The notes under the pieces: generated by a model
The model's input: only the letters and a program-made list of their open reading frames with translations
Database searches by the model: none
What the model was told of the DNA's origin: nothing
Shown here: positions 6,658 through 13,400 of the stretch, piece by piece
Position numbering within the stretch: position 1 is the stretch's first letter
Layout of the letters: every line of letters starts with the position of its first letter
Made by a program: the position numbers and the translations under genes
Source: an uncultured Pseudorhodobacter sp.
GTDB taxonomy: Bacteria; Pseudomonadota; Alphaproteobacteria; Rhodobacterales; Rhodobacteraceae
Assembly: GCA_937910975.1 (NCBI GenBank)
Contig: CALEMZ010000276.1
Coordinates: forward strand, 1-13,400
Direction: 5' to 3'
Length of the DNA: 13,400 bases

Positions 6658-7644
6658 TCACACCCTCTCGATGATTTTCTCGCCGAACAGGCCTTGGGGC
6701 CGGAAGACGAGGAAGATGAGGGCCAGCACATAGGCGAACCAGTTTTCGGTGGCACCGCCGATCATGGGGCCGATTGCAAACTCAAAGAGTTTCTCACCCA
6801 TGCCAATGATCAGTCCGCCAACGATTGCGCCGGGGATCGAGGTAAAGCCCCCGAGCATCAGCACAGGCAGCGCCTTGAGTGCAATGAGCGAGAGCGAGAA
6901 TTGCACGCCGGATTTGGAGCCCCACATGATGCCCGCAACCAGCGCCACGAAGCCAGCGATGGACCAAACCAGCACCCAGATGAAACGCAGTGAAATGCCA
7001 ACGGACAGTGCCGCCTGATGGTCATCGGCCACGGCGCGCAGGGCGCGACCATATTTGGTATATTGTGAAAACAGGGTCAGGGTGATCACGAGGGCGGTGG
7101 CCACGAGGGCAGCGACGATATCGAGCTTGTCGATGAAAAACCCATAACCAAACAAGTTATAAGTAACCGTTTCAATAGTTTCCGAGATGCCTTGCGGCAG
7201 GCCGACATCCAGCTTCTTAATGTCGGACCCCCACATCACATCGCCCAGCCCTTCGAGGAAATAGGCAAGGCCGATGGTGGCCATGAAAAGGATGATGGGC
7301 TCCTGATTCACGAGGTGTTTGAGGACATAGCGCTCAATGACAATTGCCATGCCGACCATGACCAGCGCCGTCAGCGCGATTGCCACAACGGAGGGCAGCG
7401 TCCAGCCAAAGTGGTGCAGATTTGTGCCGAACACTGCGTTGATAACATGGGAGAAGGGCACTTGTCCCTCTTGCAGGCCCACAAGGGTGAGGGCCGCGAA
7501 CAGAGCAAGCACGCCTTGGGCATAGTTGAAGATGCCGGAGGCTTTGAAGATCAGCACAAAGCCAAGTGCAACGAGGGAATACATTACCCCGGCCATCAGC
7601 CCGTTGAGCATCACCTCGGCGGCATAGAAAAAGGTATCGGACAT
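6658..7644 (-). CDS. livH: branched-chain amino acid-type ABC transporter permease LivH
   Basis: First membrane subunit of the importer; with LivM it forms the translocation path. The 328-residue product fits the upper family range and has the LivH N-terminus (NGLMAGVMYSLVALGFVLIF, 14-33; ASGIFNYAQG, 35-44), the ATPase-contact loop GRALRAVADDHQAALSVGI (199-217), LPVLMLGGFTSIPGAIVGG (259-277) and the terminal RPQGLFGE (315-322). About eight hydrophobic segments are visible. An insert near 60-82 and another near 142-172 make it longer than E. coli LivH (308). GGAGG stands six bases before the ATG at 7644. It is 39 bp downstream of livG and 106 bp upstream of livM. I see no missing conserved region. 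Confidence 0.95.
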   Translation of the reverse strand: MSDTFFYAAEVMLNGLMAGVMYSLVALGFVLIFKASGIFNYAQGVLALFAALTLVGLQEGQVPFSHVINAVFGTNLHHFGWTLPSVVAIALTALVMVGMAIVIERYVLKHLVNQEPIILFMATIGLAYFLEGLGDVMWGSDIKKLDVGLPQGISETIETVTYNLFGYGFFIDKLDIVAALVATALVITLTLFSQYTKYGRALRAVADDHQAALSVGISLRFIWVLVWSIAGFVALVAGIMWGSKSGVQFSLSLIALKALPVLMLGGFTSIPGAIVGGLIIGMGEKLFEFAIGPMIGGATENWFAYVLALIFLVFRPQGLFGEKIIERV

Positions 7645-7683
7645 CAGAATCCTCCCCGAAGGTGAGCGTTACGGGCGGGAAGA

Positions 7684-8505
7684 TCAATCATGTGACACCC
7701 CCAGATAGGCGTCGATTACGGCTTGATTGTTGCGCACCTCATCGGGGGTGCCGTCACCGATTTTCTTGCCGTAATCCATCACGACAACGCGGTCCGAAAG
7801 GTCCATCACCACGCCCATGTCATGCTCGATCAGGGCGATTGTGGTGCCAAACTCATCATTCACGTCGAGGATGAAGCGCGACATATCCTCTTTCTCCTCG
7901 ACGTTCATGCCTGCCATTGGTTCATCGAGCAGCAAAAGTTTGGGTTCAGCGGCCAAGGCACGCGCCAGTTCCACACGTTTCTTGAGGCCGTAAGGCAAGC
8001 GGCCCACGGGAGTTTTGCGGATATGCTGGATTTCAAGAAAGTCGATGACCTTCTCAACCTTTTCGCGATGCGCAATTTCCTCGGCTTGCGCGCGGCCCCA
8101 CCATATCGCTTGCGCCAAAAGCCCCGTTTTCATCTGGGTCAGGCGACCTGTCATGATATTATCGAGCACCGACATACCTTCGAACAAAGCGATGTTCTGG
8201 AAGGTGCGGGCGATGCCCTGGTTGGCCACTTGGTAGGGCTTCATCGGTGGGCGTTTGGCGCCGCGAAACCAGACCTCGCCTTCTTGCGGCACGTAAAAGC
8301 CCGAAATGACGTTGAGCATGGAGGATTTGCCCGCGCCATTGGGGCCAATGATTGCGCGGATTTCGCCTTCGCGGATGTCGAATGTGATACCGGTGATCGC
8401 GTTCACACCGCCAAACCGCAGGGTGATGTTTTTCATCTCCATGAGCACGCCACCGATCTGGCGGCCATCGGCGGTGGTGTAGCCTTCGGGGTTTTGCATG
8501 TTCAT
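7684..8505 (-). CDS. livG: branched-chain amino acid-type ABC transporter ATPase LivG
   Basis: Second cytoplasmic ATPase of the importer, pairing with LivF. The 273-residue protein has Walker A GPNGAGKS (54-61), Q-loop RTFQN (100-104), Walker B LLLLDEP (190-196) then MAGMN, and switch His228 in IEHDMG. The ABC signature is degenerate, LPYGLKKRVELARAL (170-184), where most LivG proteins have LSYGQQR; I believe this is typical of the subfamily beside acyl-CoA ligases. An N-terminal lead of about 20 residues precedes the ATPase domain (MEMKNITLRFGG at 22-33). Its ATG at 8505 overlaps the stop of the upstream acyl-CoA ligase as ATGA, implying translational coupling of ligase and transporter. No separate strong ribosome binding site was seen, which fits coupling. 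Confidence 0.95.
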   Translation of the reverse strand: MNMQNPEGYTTADGRQIGGVLMEMKNITLRFGGVNAITGITFDIREGEIRAIIGPNGAGKSSMLNVISGFYVPQEGEVWFRGAKRPPMKPYQVANQGIARTFQNIALFEGMSVLDNIMTGRLTQMKTGLLAQAIWWGRAQAEEIAHREKVEKVIDFLEIQHIRKTPVGRLPYGLKKRVELARALAAEPKLLLLDEPMAGMNVEEKEDMSRFILDVNDEFGTTIALIEHDMGVVMDLSDRVVVMDYGKKIGDGTPDEVRNNQAVIDAYLGVSHD

Positions 8506-10466
8506 TCGGCAGCTACCTTTTGCGCGGGGGCCACGGCGGCGTCGGCCAGCGTCAGGGTGGCTTTGATTGCCCCCTTGCGACCATCCTCATAGGTGACTTC
8601 GGTTTCGGTATAGATTTCGGATTTGCCGGCATAGAGCGCGTCGATCAGATCGGCGAATTTTTCTTCGATCACACGGCGACGAACTTTGCGGGTGCGGGTC
8701 ATCTCGCCATCGTCGGCGTCCAGTTCTTTGTGCAAAATCAGGAAGCGGTGAACCTGACAACCCGATAGCATCGGGTCAGCGGCGACGGATTGGTTGACCT
8801 CACCCACATGGCCGCGGATCATTTCCAGCACGCGGGGGTGCTGCGAGAGTTCCTGATAGCTGGAATAGGCGATGTTGTTGCGTTCGGCCCAATTGCCCAC
8901 GGCGTTCAGGTCGATGTTGATGAAGGTGGTGCAGAAGGCGCGATCCGCGCCGAAGACAACGGCCTCAAGGATCGCGGGATAGAATTTCAGTTTGTTTTCA
9001 ACGTACTTGGGCGCGAAGAGGCTGCCATCGGCCATTTTCCCCACATCCTTGGCGCGGTCGATGATGCGCAGATGTCCGGTGCCATCCTCAAAGAACCCGG
9101 CATCCCCGGTAGCAACCCAGCCCTCAGCATCCTTGGTTGATGCGGTGCTGTCAGCGTTTTTATAATACTTCACAAAAGTACCGGGGGAGCGGTAAAACAC
9201 CTCGCCGTTATCAGCAATTTTCACCTCAACGCCAGGCGACGGCACGCCAACAGTATCGGCGCGGACCTGACCATCGGGCTGCTGGGTGATAAACACAGAG
9301 GCCTCTGTCTGGCCGTAAAGCTGTTTGAGGTTGATGCCAAGCGAGCGGTAGAAGCTGAAAATCTCGGGACCAATCGCCTCACCGGCGGTATATCCCACCC
9401 GTACGCGAGAAAAACCAAGCGTGTTTTTCAGCGGACCATAAACAAGGATATTGCCCAGCCAATAGGCGAATTTATCGCTGCCAGACACTGGGTTTCCATC
9501 CAGAATATCGGGACCGACGCGGCGGGCGACGGCCATATATCTGTCGAACAACCATTTCTTGAAACGGCCCGCATCTTCCATGCGGATCATCACATTGGTC
9601 AACTGGGTTTCGAACACACGCGGCGGGGCGAAGAAATAGGTCGGCCCGATTTCGCGCAGGTCTGTCATCATCGTGGCCGGGCTTTCGGGGCAATTGACGC
9701 AAAACCCTGTCCACATCGCCTGCCCGATGGAAAAAATAAAATCGCCTACCCATGCCATCGGCAGATAGGCAAGCACCTCGTCACCCGCGCGCAGGTGGTC
9801 GAATTCTGAAGAATTCTTAGAGGTTTCAATGATGTTGCGGTTCGAAAGAACCACGCCTTTGGGCTTGCCCGTGGTGCCTGAGGTGTAAAGCATGACACAG
9901 GTGCTGTCATAGGTCAGCTCAGCGATACGCTTGGCCAGTTCTGTATCAAACCGATGATGGCCTGCGCGGCCTTCGGCGATTACATCGGCCATCGCATTCA
10001 TACGCGAATGATCGTATTTCCGCATCCCGCGCTTATCGAGATAAACGACCTGTTCGATATGCGGAACCTTGCCCTCAATCTCCAGAATCTTATCGACCTG
10101 TTCTTGATCGTTACACACCACAAAACGGCTACCGCAATGGTCCAGCACATAGGCCATTTCTTCAGCAACGGCATCTTGATAGAGCGGCACGGGAATGGCG
10201 CCACACATTTGCGCGGCAACCATGGACCAGTAAAGCTGCGGGCGGTTGCGGCCAATGATGGCGACGTAATCGCCACGCTCCAGCCCAAGGGCCAGAAAGC
10301 CCATAGCCATGGCCAATATCTCTTCCGCCGCCTCAGCCCATGTCCAGGACTGCCAGATACCGAATTCTTTTTCGCGATATGCCGCTTTGTTGCCATGTAC
10401 AACCACGTTGCGCGCCAGCAGCGCGGGGATGGAGACAAGCCCTGATGGCGCCTCGGTCACGTTCAT
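8502..10466 (-). CDS. AMP-dependent acyl-CoA synthetase (long-chain fatty acid-CoA ligase-like)
   Basis: Cytoplasmic adenylate-forming ligase that would convert a carboxylic acid, ATP and CoA to acyl-CoA. All core motifs are present in its 654 residues: P-loop YTSGTTGKPKG (194-204), AYLPMAWV (233-240), gate region YTAGEAIGPEIF (359-370), YGQTEAS (384-390), WVATGDAGFFEDG (450-462) with Asp455 for ATP ribose, IIDRAKD (468-474) with Arg471, and the C-terminal lysine motif TRTRKVRRR (590-598), where Lys594 is the likely catalytic lysine. The length matches the long FadD-like branch, longer than E. coli FadD (561). ATG 10466 is chosen over an upstream in-frame start (10592) because GGAGG lies five bases ahead and the upstream 42 residues look non-coding. 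First gene of the operon, overlapping livG by 4 nt. Chain length or aromatic preference cannot be read. Confidence 0.94.
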   Translation of the reverse strand: MNVTEAPSGLVSIPALLARNVVVHGNKAAYREKEFGIWQSWTWAEAAEEILAMAMGFLALGLERGDYVAIIGRNRPQLYWSMVAAQMCGAIPVPLYQDAVAEEMAYVLDHCGSRFVVCNDQEQVDKILEIEGKVPHIEQVVYLDKRGMRKYDHSRMNAMADVIAEGRAGHHRFDTELAKRIAELTYDSTCVMLYTSGTTGKPKGVVLSNRNIIETSKNSSEFDHLRAGDEVLAYLPMAWVGDFIFSIGQAMWTGFCVNCPESPATMMTDLREIGPTYFFAPPRVFETQLTNVMIRMEDAGRFKKWLFDRYMAVARRVGPDILDGNPVSGSDKFAYWLGNILVYGPLKNTLGFSRVRVGYTAGEAIGPEIFSFYRSLGINLKQLYGQTEASVFITQQPDGQVRADTVGVPSPGVEVKIADNGEVFYRSPGTFVKYYKNADSTASTKDAEGWVATGDAGFFEDGTGHLRIIDRAKDVGKMADGSLFAPKYVENKLKFYPAILEAVVFGADRAFCTTFINIDLNAVGNWAERNNIAYSSYQELSQHPRVLEMIRGHVGEVNQSVAADPMLSGCQVHRFLILHKELDADDGEMTRTRKVRRRVIEEKFADLIDALYAGKSEIYTETEVTYEDGRKGAIKATLTLADAAVAPAQKVAAE

Positions 10467-10674
10467 TCGATCCTCCCCGAGTGAGCCGCTGCAAGTTGCG
10501 ACCCGGCTATTCCCGATAGGGGCGATTCTATGCGCCACCACCTTAGTTAGAGGATAGTGGTCACAGCCAATGCTTGCGTGACTTTTTCGCAATTATTTCG
10601 AATTGTAACAGCTCCGCATTGCAACTTCCCCCGGCGGCCCCAAGGGTGTTAACCAGTGAGGTAAGGAGAAGGAC
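10467..10674. promoter_or_regulatory. divergent promoter region between the ABC operon and the two-component genes
   Basis: This 208-bp gap must hold the start signals for both the minus-strand operon and the + strand kinase. I see no strong sigma-70 pair. A weak minus-strand candidate is TTGGCT (10570-10565) and TAACTA (10549-10544), with a short 15-bp spacer. Other structure: an 11-bp-period direct repeat at 10585-10605; a small palindrome GCAA-G-TTGC at 10491-10499 just upstream of the ligase ribosome binding site; and a distant inverted pair AAGTTGC (10493-10499) and GCAACTT (10621-10627). The kinase ribosome binding site GGAG is at 10665-10668. Confidence 0.5.
10585..10605 (+). promoter_or_regulatory. 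tandem direct repeat, candidate OmpR-family operator
   Basis: TTTCGCAATTA (10585-10595) is followed at once by TTTCGAATTG (10596-10605), so the TTTCG units start 11 bases apart. A degenerate third unit, TTGCGTGACT, starts another 11 bases upstream at 10574. Response regulators of the OmpR/PhoB family usually bind direct repeats with about 11-bp period, and such a regulator is encoded two genes away. The site also contains the inverted pair CAATT/AATTG. Function is inferred. Confidence 0.4.
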
Positions 10675-12618
10675 ATGGCCCCTACCCACGAAATTCGCAC
10701 GGCAATGACGGCCGCCGGGCTGAACCTAATCCAGCAGGCACTTTCGATCTATGACAGCGACTTGCGGCTGGCCGTGTGCAACCGCCGTTTTTCCGAAATG
10801 TTCGGGTTGCCACCCGAACTGGCCGAACCGGGGGCAGCGTTTGAAGCGACGATCCGTTTTTTGGTGACTCGCGGCGAATATGGCGCGGTGGAGGATATCG
10901 AGACTGCCGTGGCCGCACGGGTTGAGGCTGCGCGTGCCTTTCAGCCGCATTACATGGAGCGCGAGCGCCCAGGCGGGCGCTGGATTTCAGTGGAAGGCGC
11001 GCCACTGGCGCAGGGCGGCTGGGTGACGGTCTATACCGATATCACCGAGATCAAACTGCAAGAAGGCTTGCTGCGCGCAAGGTCCGAGGAGCTTTCAGAG
11101 CAAGTATTGGCCAATGCCGAACGCCTGTCACAGGCTAACCGCCAGCTCGCCGCGACCAATGCCGCACTGGAAGAAACCAAGCGCGAGTTGACCGAGATGG
11201 AAGCGCGCGCGCGTCTCACAACAGAAATGATGCCCGCGCATATCGCCCATGTCGGGCGGGATCTGCGCTATACCTATTCCAACCGCCGCTTATCTTCGGT
11301 CATGCCAGCACCGGGACGGCCGCAAAGCATTCTGGGACTGACGGGGCGCGAGGCCTTGGGCGAAACGGCCTTTGGCAAGATAGCCCCCTATCTCAACCGC
11401 GCGCTGGCGGGCGAAGCGTCGGTGTTTGAGTTTGCCGATGACGAAAGCGGGAGGCGCATCCGCGCGGCCTTTACCCCCGATCAATTCGGGGACGGGCCGA
11501 TCAACGGTGTGTATATCCTGTCGATGGATGTGACCGAGGAGGTGCAGGCCCGTTCAGCCCTGATGCAGACGCGCAAGCGCGAATTGGCGGCGCAACTGAC
11601 CTCTGGCCTTGCGCATGATTTTGCCAATCTGCTGACGATCATCCTAGGCTTGCAAGGCCGGTTGGAGCGGATGGCCCTGCCCAAGGGCGCGCAGGATCTT
11701 GTACGCGCCACCCTTGCTGCCGCGCGGCGCGGCGGCACCTTGCTGGACCGGATCGCGGGCATTTCGGGCAAGCGAGAATTAAAGCCCGTGATCACCGCGA
11801 TGCCGCAGTTTTTGGCCGATCTTGCCACGCTCTCGGAGCCGATATTGCCAGATCACATCAAGCTGTGGATGGCGCGCGAAGGGTTGGAGACGCCGTTACG
11901 GTTGGATGCAGGCATGTTGCAAGACGCGCTGGTCAACCTAATTCTGAACGCGCGGGATGCAATGATCACGCCGGGCTGCGCGCACCCCGGAAAGATCACC
12001 CTGACCGCGCGGGAACTGCGTGAAACATGGCTGGAGATTATAGTTGAGGATGATGGCCCCGGCTTTAGCGACGTGGCGCTAGAGCGTGGGCTGGACCCGT
12101 TTTTTACCACCAAGGGCGGCGAGGGCTCGGGCCTTGGGCTTGCGATGGTTTATGACCAGATCACGCTGGCAGGAGGCACGGTACGACTGGCCAACCGCGA
12201 ACAGGGCGGCGGGCGAGTGGTGCTGCGCCTGCCGCTGCGCCACGCTGTACCGGATGCGACCCCGCAAATGGTGCTGTTGGTTGAAGACGATGACGATATC
12301 CGCGAGAATGTGCGCGAAATGCTGCGCGATCTGGGCCATACTGTAATCGAAGCGGCCAGTGCCGATGAGGGGCTTGGCCTTGCCGCCTTGCCGGGGGTGC
12401 AGATTGTGCTAAGCGATATTTCCCTGCCCGGCACGCTGACGGGTGTGGATATGCTGGAGCGTCTAGCATCTCAAAATGGCGCCGCACGTGGCTATCTGAT
12501 GACATCATTGCCCCCCGCCAACCCGTTGCGCACGCGCGGTGCGGCCCGCTTTCCTGTGCTAACCAAGCCTTTCGACAACGCCCAACTTGCCGCCTTCCTA
12601 ACCCGTGAGATTCCATGA
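10675..12618 (+). CDS. cytoplasmic PAS-domain hybrid sensor histidine kinase with C-terminal receiver
   Basis: Sensor kinase of 647 residues without signal peptide or membrane helices, so it senses an internal signal. Domain order: PAS-like domain 1 (about 14-125, with SIYDSDLRLAVCNRRFSEMF and ending VYTDITEIK); coiled-coil linker (about 130-182); PAS-like domain 2 (about 183-290, ending SMDVTEE); dimerisation helix with phospho-acceptor His314 in GLAHDFANLL; ATPase domain with N box NLILNARDAM (421-430), G1 DDGPGF (459-464), DPFFTTKGGEGSGLGLAM (474-491); and a receiver (about 532-645) with acidic EDDDD (537-541), Asp581 in LSDISLPG, Thr610 and Lys631. An Ala replaces the usual first Asn after HDF. 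GGAG at 10665-10668 supports the ATG. It overlaps the next gene by 4 nt and diverges from the ABC operon. The ligand is unknown. Confidence 0.93.
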   Translation: MAPTHEIRTAMTAAGLNLIQQALSIYDSDLRLAVCNRRFSEMFGLPPELAEPGAAFEATIRFLVTRGEYGAVEDIETAVAARVEAARAFQPHYMERERPGGRWISVEGAPLAQGGWVTVYTDITEIKLQEGLLRARSEELSEQVLANAERLSQANRQLAATNAALEETKRELTEMEARARLTTEMMPAHIAHVGRDLRYTYSNRRLSSVMPAPGRPQSILGLTGREALGETAFGKIAPYLNRALAGEASVFEFADDESGRRIRAAFTPDQFGDGPINGVYILSMDVTEEVQARSALMQTRKRELAAQLTSGLAHDFANLLTIILGLQGRLERMALPKGAQDLVRATLAAARRGGTLLDRIAGISGKRELKPVITAMPQFLADLATLSEPILPDHIKLWMAREGLETPLRLDAGMLQDALVNLILNARDAMITPGCAHPGKITLTARELRETWLEIIVEDDGPGFSDVALERGLDPFFTTKGGEGSGLGLAMVYDQITLAGGTVRLANREQGGGRVVLRLPLRHAVPDATPQMVLLVEDDDDIRENVREMLRDLGHTVIEAASADEGLGLAALPGVQIVLSDISLPGTLTGVDMLERLASQNGAARGYLMTSLPPANPLRTRGAARFPVLTKPFDNAQLAAFLTREIP

Positions 12619-13325
12619 CCGCCAAAGCCCCACTGATCGCCATTCTGGACGACGAACCCGAAATCCGACGCATGCTGCAAGATGCGTTGGAGGAGGCCGG
12701 CTTTCGCTGCGCCGCATTTGCCCGCGCGACCGAGTTTGAGGCGGCGCTAAACCGGGTGACTCCGGATGTCTGCCTTGTTGATCTGGGCCTGCCGGACCGC
12801 GATGGTCTGGCTGTGGTGCATCGGCTGGCGTTGGAATCGGGGGCGGCGATAATCATCATTTCCGGCCGCGCGCAGGTACAAGACCGGGTGACTGGGCTGG
12901 AACTGGGGGCCGATGATTACATCATCAAACCCTTTGACCCGGCCGAGGTGGTGGCCCGTGTGCGTGCGCGTTTGCGTAAAAGCCGTGGCGCCGCGGAACG
13001 GGTGGCACAGATTGCGCGGTTTAACGGCTGGGCCGCATATTTTGACCGCTATTTGCTCGTGAATCAGGCCGGGGTAGAGGTACCGTTCTCACATGCCGAG
13101 GGCGAGGTTTTGCGATTATTTTTAGAAGCACCAAAGCGGCTGATCTCACGCGCCCAGATGCAGGCCAGCCTTGGTGGGGCCGCGGGAGATAGCTTTGACC
13201 GGGCGATGGATGTGCGAATTTCACGGCTGCGCACAAAGCTGGGTGAAGACCCGAAAAACCCGTTGCTGATCAAAACCATCTATGGCGCGGGCTATATCTT
13301 TTTAGGTGATGTTGTGTGGATTTAG
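12615..13325 (+). CDS. OmpR-family response regulator (receiver + winged helix)
   Basis: DNA-binding partner expected for the preceding kinase. The 236-residue protein has a receiver domain (about 5-120) with acidic pair Asp12/Asp13, phospho-acceptor Asp56 in CLVDLGLPDRDG, Ser83 as switch residue and Lys105 in YIIKPF. The C-terminal winged helix (about 130-232) contains FSHAEGEVLRLFLEAP (158-173), RAMDVRISRLRTKLGEDP (196-213, recognition-helix region) and the terminal hairpin IKTIYGAGYIF (219-229). Every key phosphorylation residue is present. Its ATG overlaps the kinase stop as ATGA (12615-12618), so the two are translationally coupled. It probably acts on the divergent region at 10467-10674 and autoregulates; this is inference from position and from the repeat there. 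Confidence 0.95.
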   Translation: MTAKAPLIAILDDEPEIRRMLQDALEEAGFRCAAFARATEFEAALNRVTPDVCLVDLGLPDRDGLAVVHRLALESGAAIIIISGRAQVQDRVTGLELGADDYIIKPFDPAEVVARVRARLRKSRGAAERVAQIARFNGWAAYFDRYLLVNQAGVEVPFSHAEGEVLRLFLEAPKRLISRAQMQASLGGAAGDSFDRAMDVRISRLRTKLGEDPKNPLLIKTIYGAGYIFLGDVVWI

Positions 13326-13350
13326 GCCCGTGGGGCCTGGGCGTGGCCTA
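13323..13350 (+). terminator. overlapping inverted repeats after the response regulator
   Basis: AGGCCC-GTG-GGGCCT (13324-13338) is a perfect six-base-pair stem that begins inside the stop codon. A competing pair, TAGGCC (13323-13328) and GGCCTA (13345-13350), encloses it. No T tract follows, so it may be a weak or Rho-assisted terminator, or a 3' mRNA stabiliser. The remaining 13351-13400 shows nothing I can name. Confidence 0.3.
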
Positions 13351-13400
13351 GGCTCCAGACCCATTAATTTGCTTGAGGCTTTGATGCCTGCATGATTCAA

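Noticed and set aside
6552..6755. N-terminal extension of LivM reading through the poly-C spacer into livH
   Set aside because: The extra 68 residues are Ser/Gly/Lys low-complexity and overlap livH. A good ribosome binding site and a family-like MFYRE start lie at 6551.
7723..8592. 289-codon + strand frame opposite livG
   Set aside because: It is a shadow of livG, whose Walker motifs are unmistakable; the antisense product is His/Asp/Ala-rich with no recognisable fold.
10467..10592. 42-residue upstream extension of the acyl-CoA ligase
   Set aside because: It has no ribosome binding site and lies in the divergent regulatory spacer; ATG 10466 with GGAGG five bases ahead is far better.
10490..10627. 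GCAA/TTGC words as a PccR-type (TTTGCAAA pair) propionate regulator site
   Set aside because: The known paired octamer with four-base spacing is not present; only scattered half-like words occur.
12161..12859. 232-codon minus frame across the kinase/regulator junction
   Set aside because: It is antisense to two well-supported domains and has a Ser/Arg-rich product with no family resemblance.
1..13400. Mobile elements, CRISPR arrays, tRNA or rRNA genes
   Set aside because: No transposase or integrase frame, no regularly spaced repeats, and no cloverleaf or rRNA-like stretch was seen; the window is occupied by ordinary chromosomal genes with short spacers.

Overview
The window looks like chromosomal DNA from an alphaproteobacterium, most likely a marine Rhodobacteraceae (Roseobacter-type) species. 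This rests on moderately GC-rich coding DNA, GGAGG-type ribosome binding sites, and proteins whose wording matches, as far as I can recall, Roseobacter families. No taxonomic marker gene is present, so genus is not determinable.

Layout, left to right. (1) A LysR-type regulator on the + strand, cut off by the left edge (3-791). (2) A 220-bp gap holding a possible 41-codon small ORF with its own ribosome binding site (856-981). (3) A drug/metabolite (EamA) family exporter-like membrane protein starting at TTG (1012-1881). (4) A seven-gene minus-strand operon running from 10466 down to 2009: a long-chain-type acyl-CoA ligase, LivG ATPase, LivH permease, LivM permease, periplasmic substrate-binding protein, LivF ATPase and a phenylacetate-CoA-ligase-like protein. 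Genes overlap by 4 nt or are spaced by at most about 110 nt. (5) A 208-bp divergent promoter region with an 11-bp-period direct repeat. (6) On the + strand, a cytoplasmic PAS hybrid histidine kinase (10675-12618) overlapping by 4 nt an OmpR-type response regulator (12615-13325). The remaining 75 bp hold only inverted repeats.

How the parts may work together. The five transporter genes make up a complete HAAT-type (LivFGHMK) ABC importer. It is bracketed in one transcription unit by two adenylate-forming-enzyme relatives, which suggests import of a carboxylic acid (branched-chain, fatty, aromatic or similar) coupled to CoA activation in the cytoplasm. The divergent two-component system is the obvious candidate regulator and could bind the direct repeat. 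The substrate, the signal and the regulatory link are inference.

Most unusual points: the PaaK-like protein lacks a recognisable Ser/Thr/Gly ATP-binding P-loop; the divergent spacer holds a direct repeat with exactly one-turn spacing; a possible leader-like small ORF precedes the EamA gene; and an intercistronic hairpin follows the binding-protein gene. The layout is a familiar type of alphaproteobacterial uptake locus, so I do not claim a wholly new system. No tRNA, rRNA, CRISPR array, insertion sequence or prophage gene was seen.
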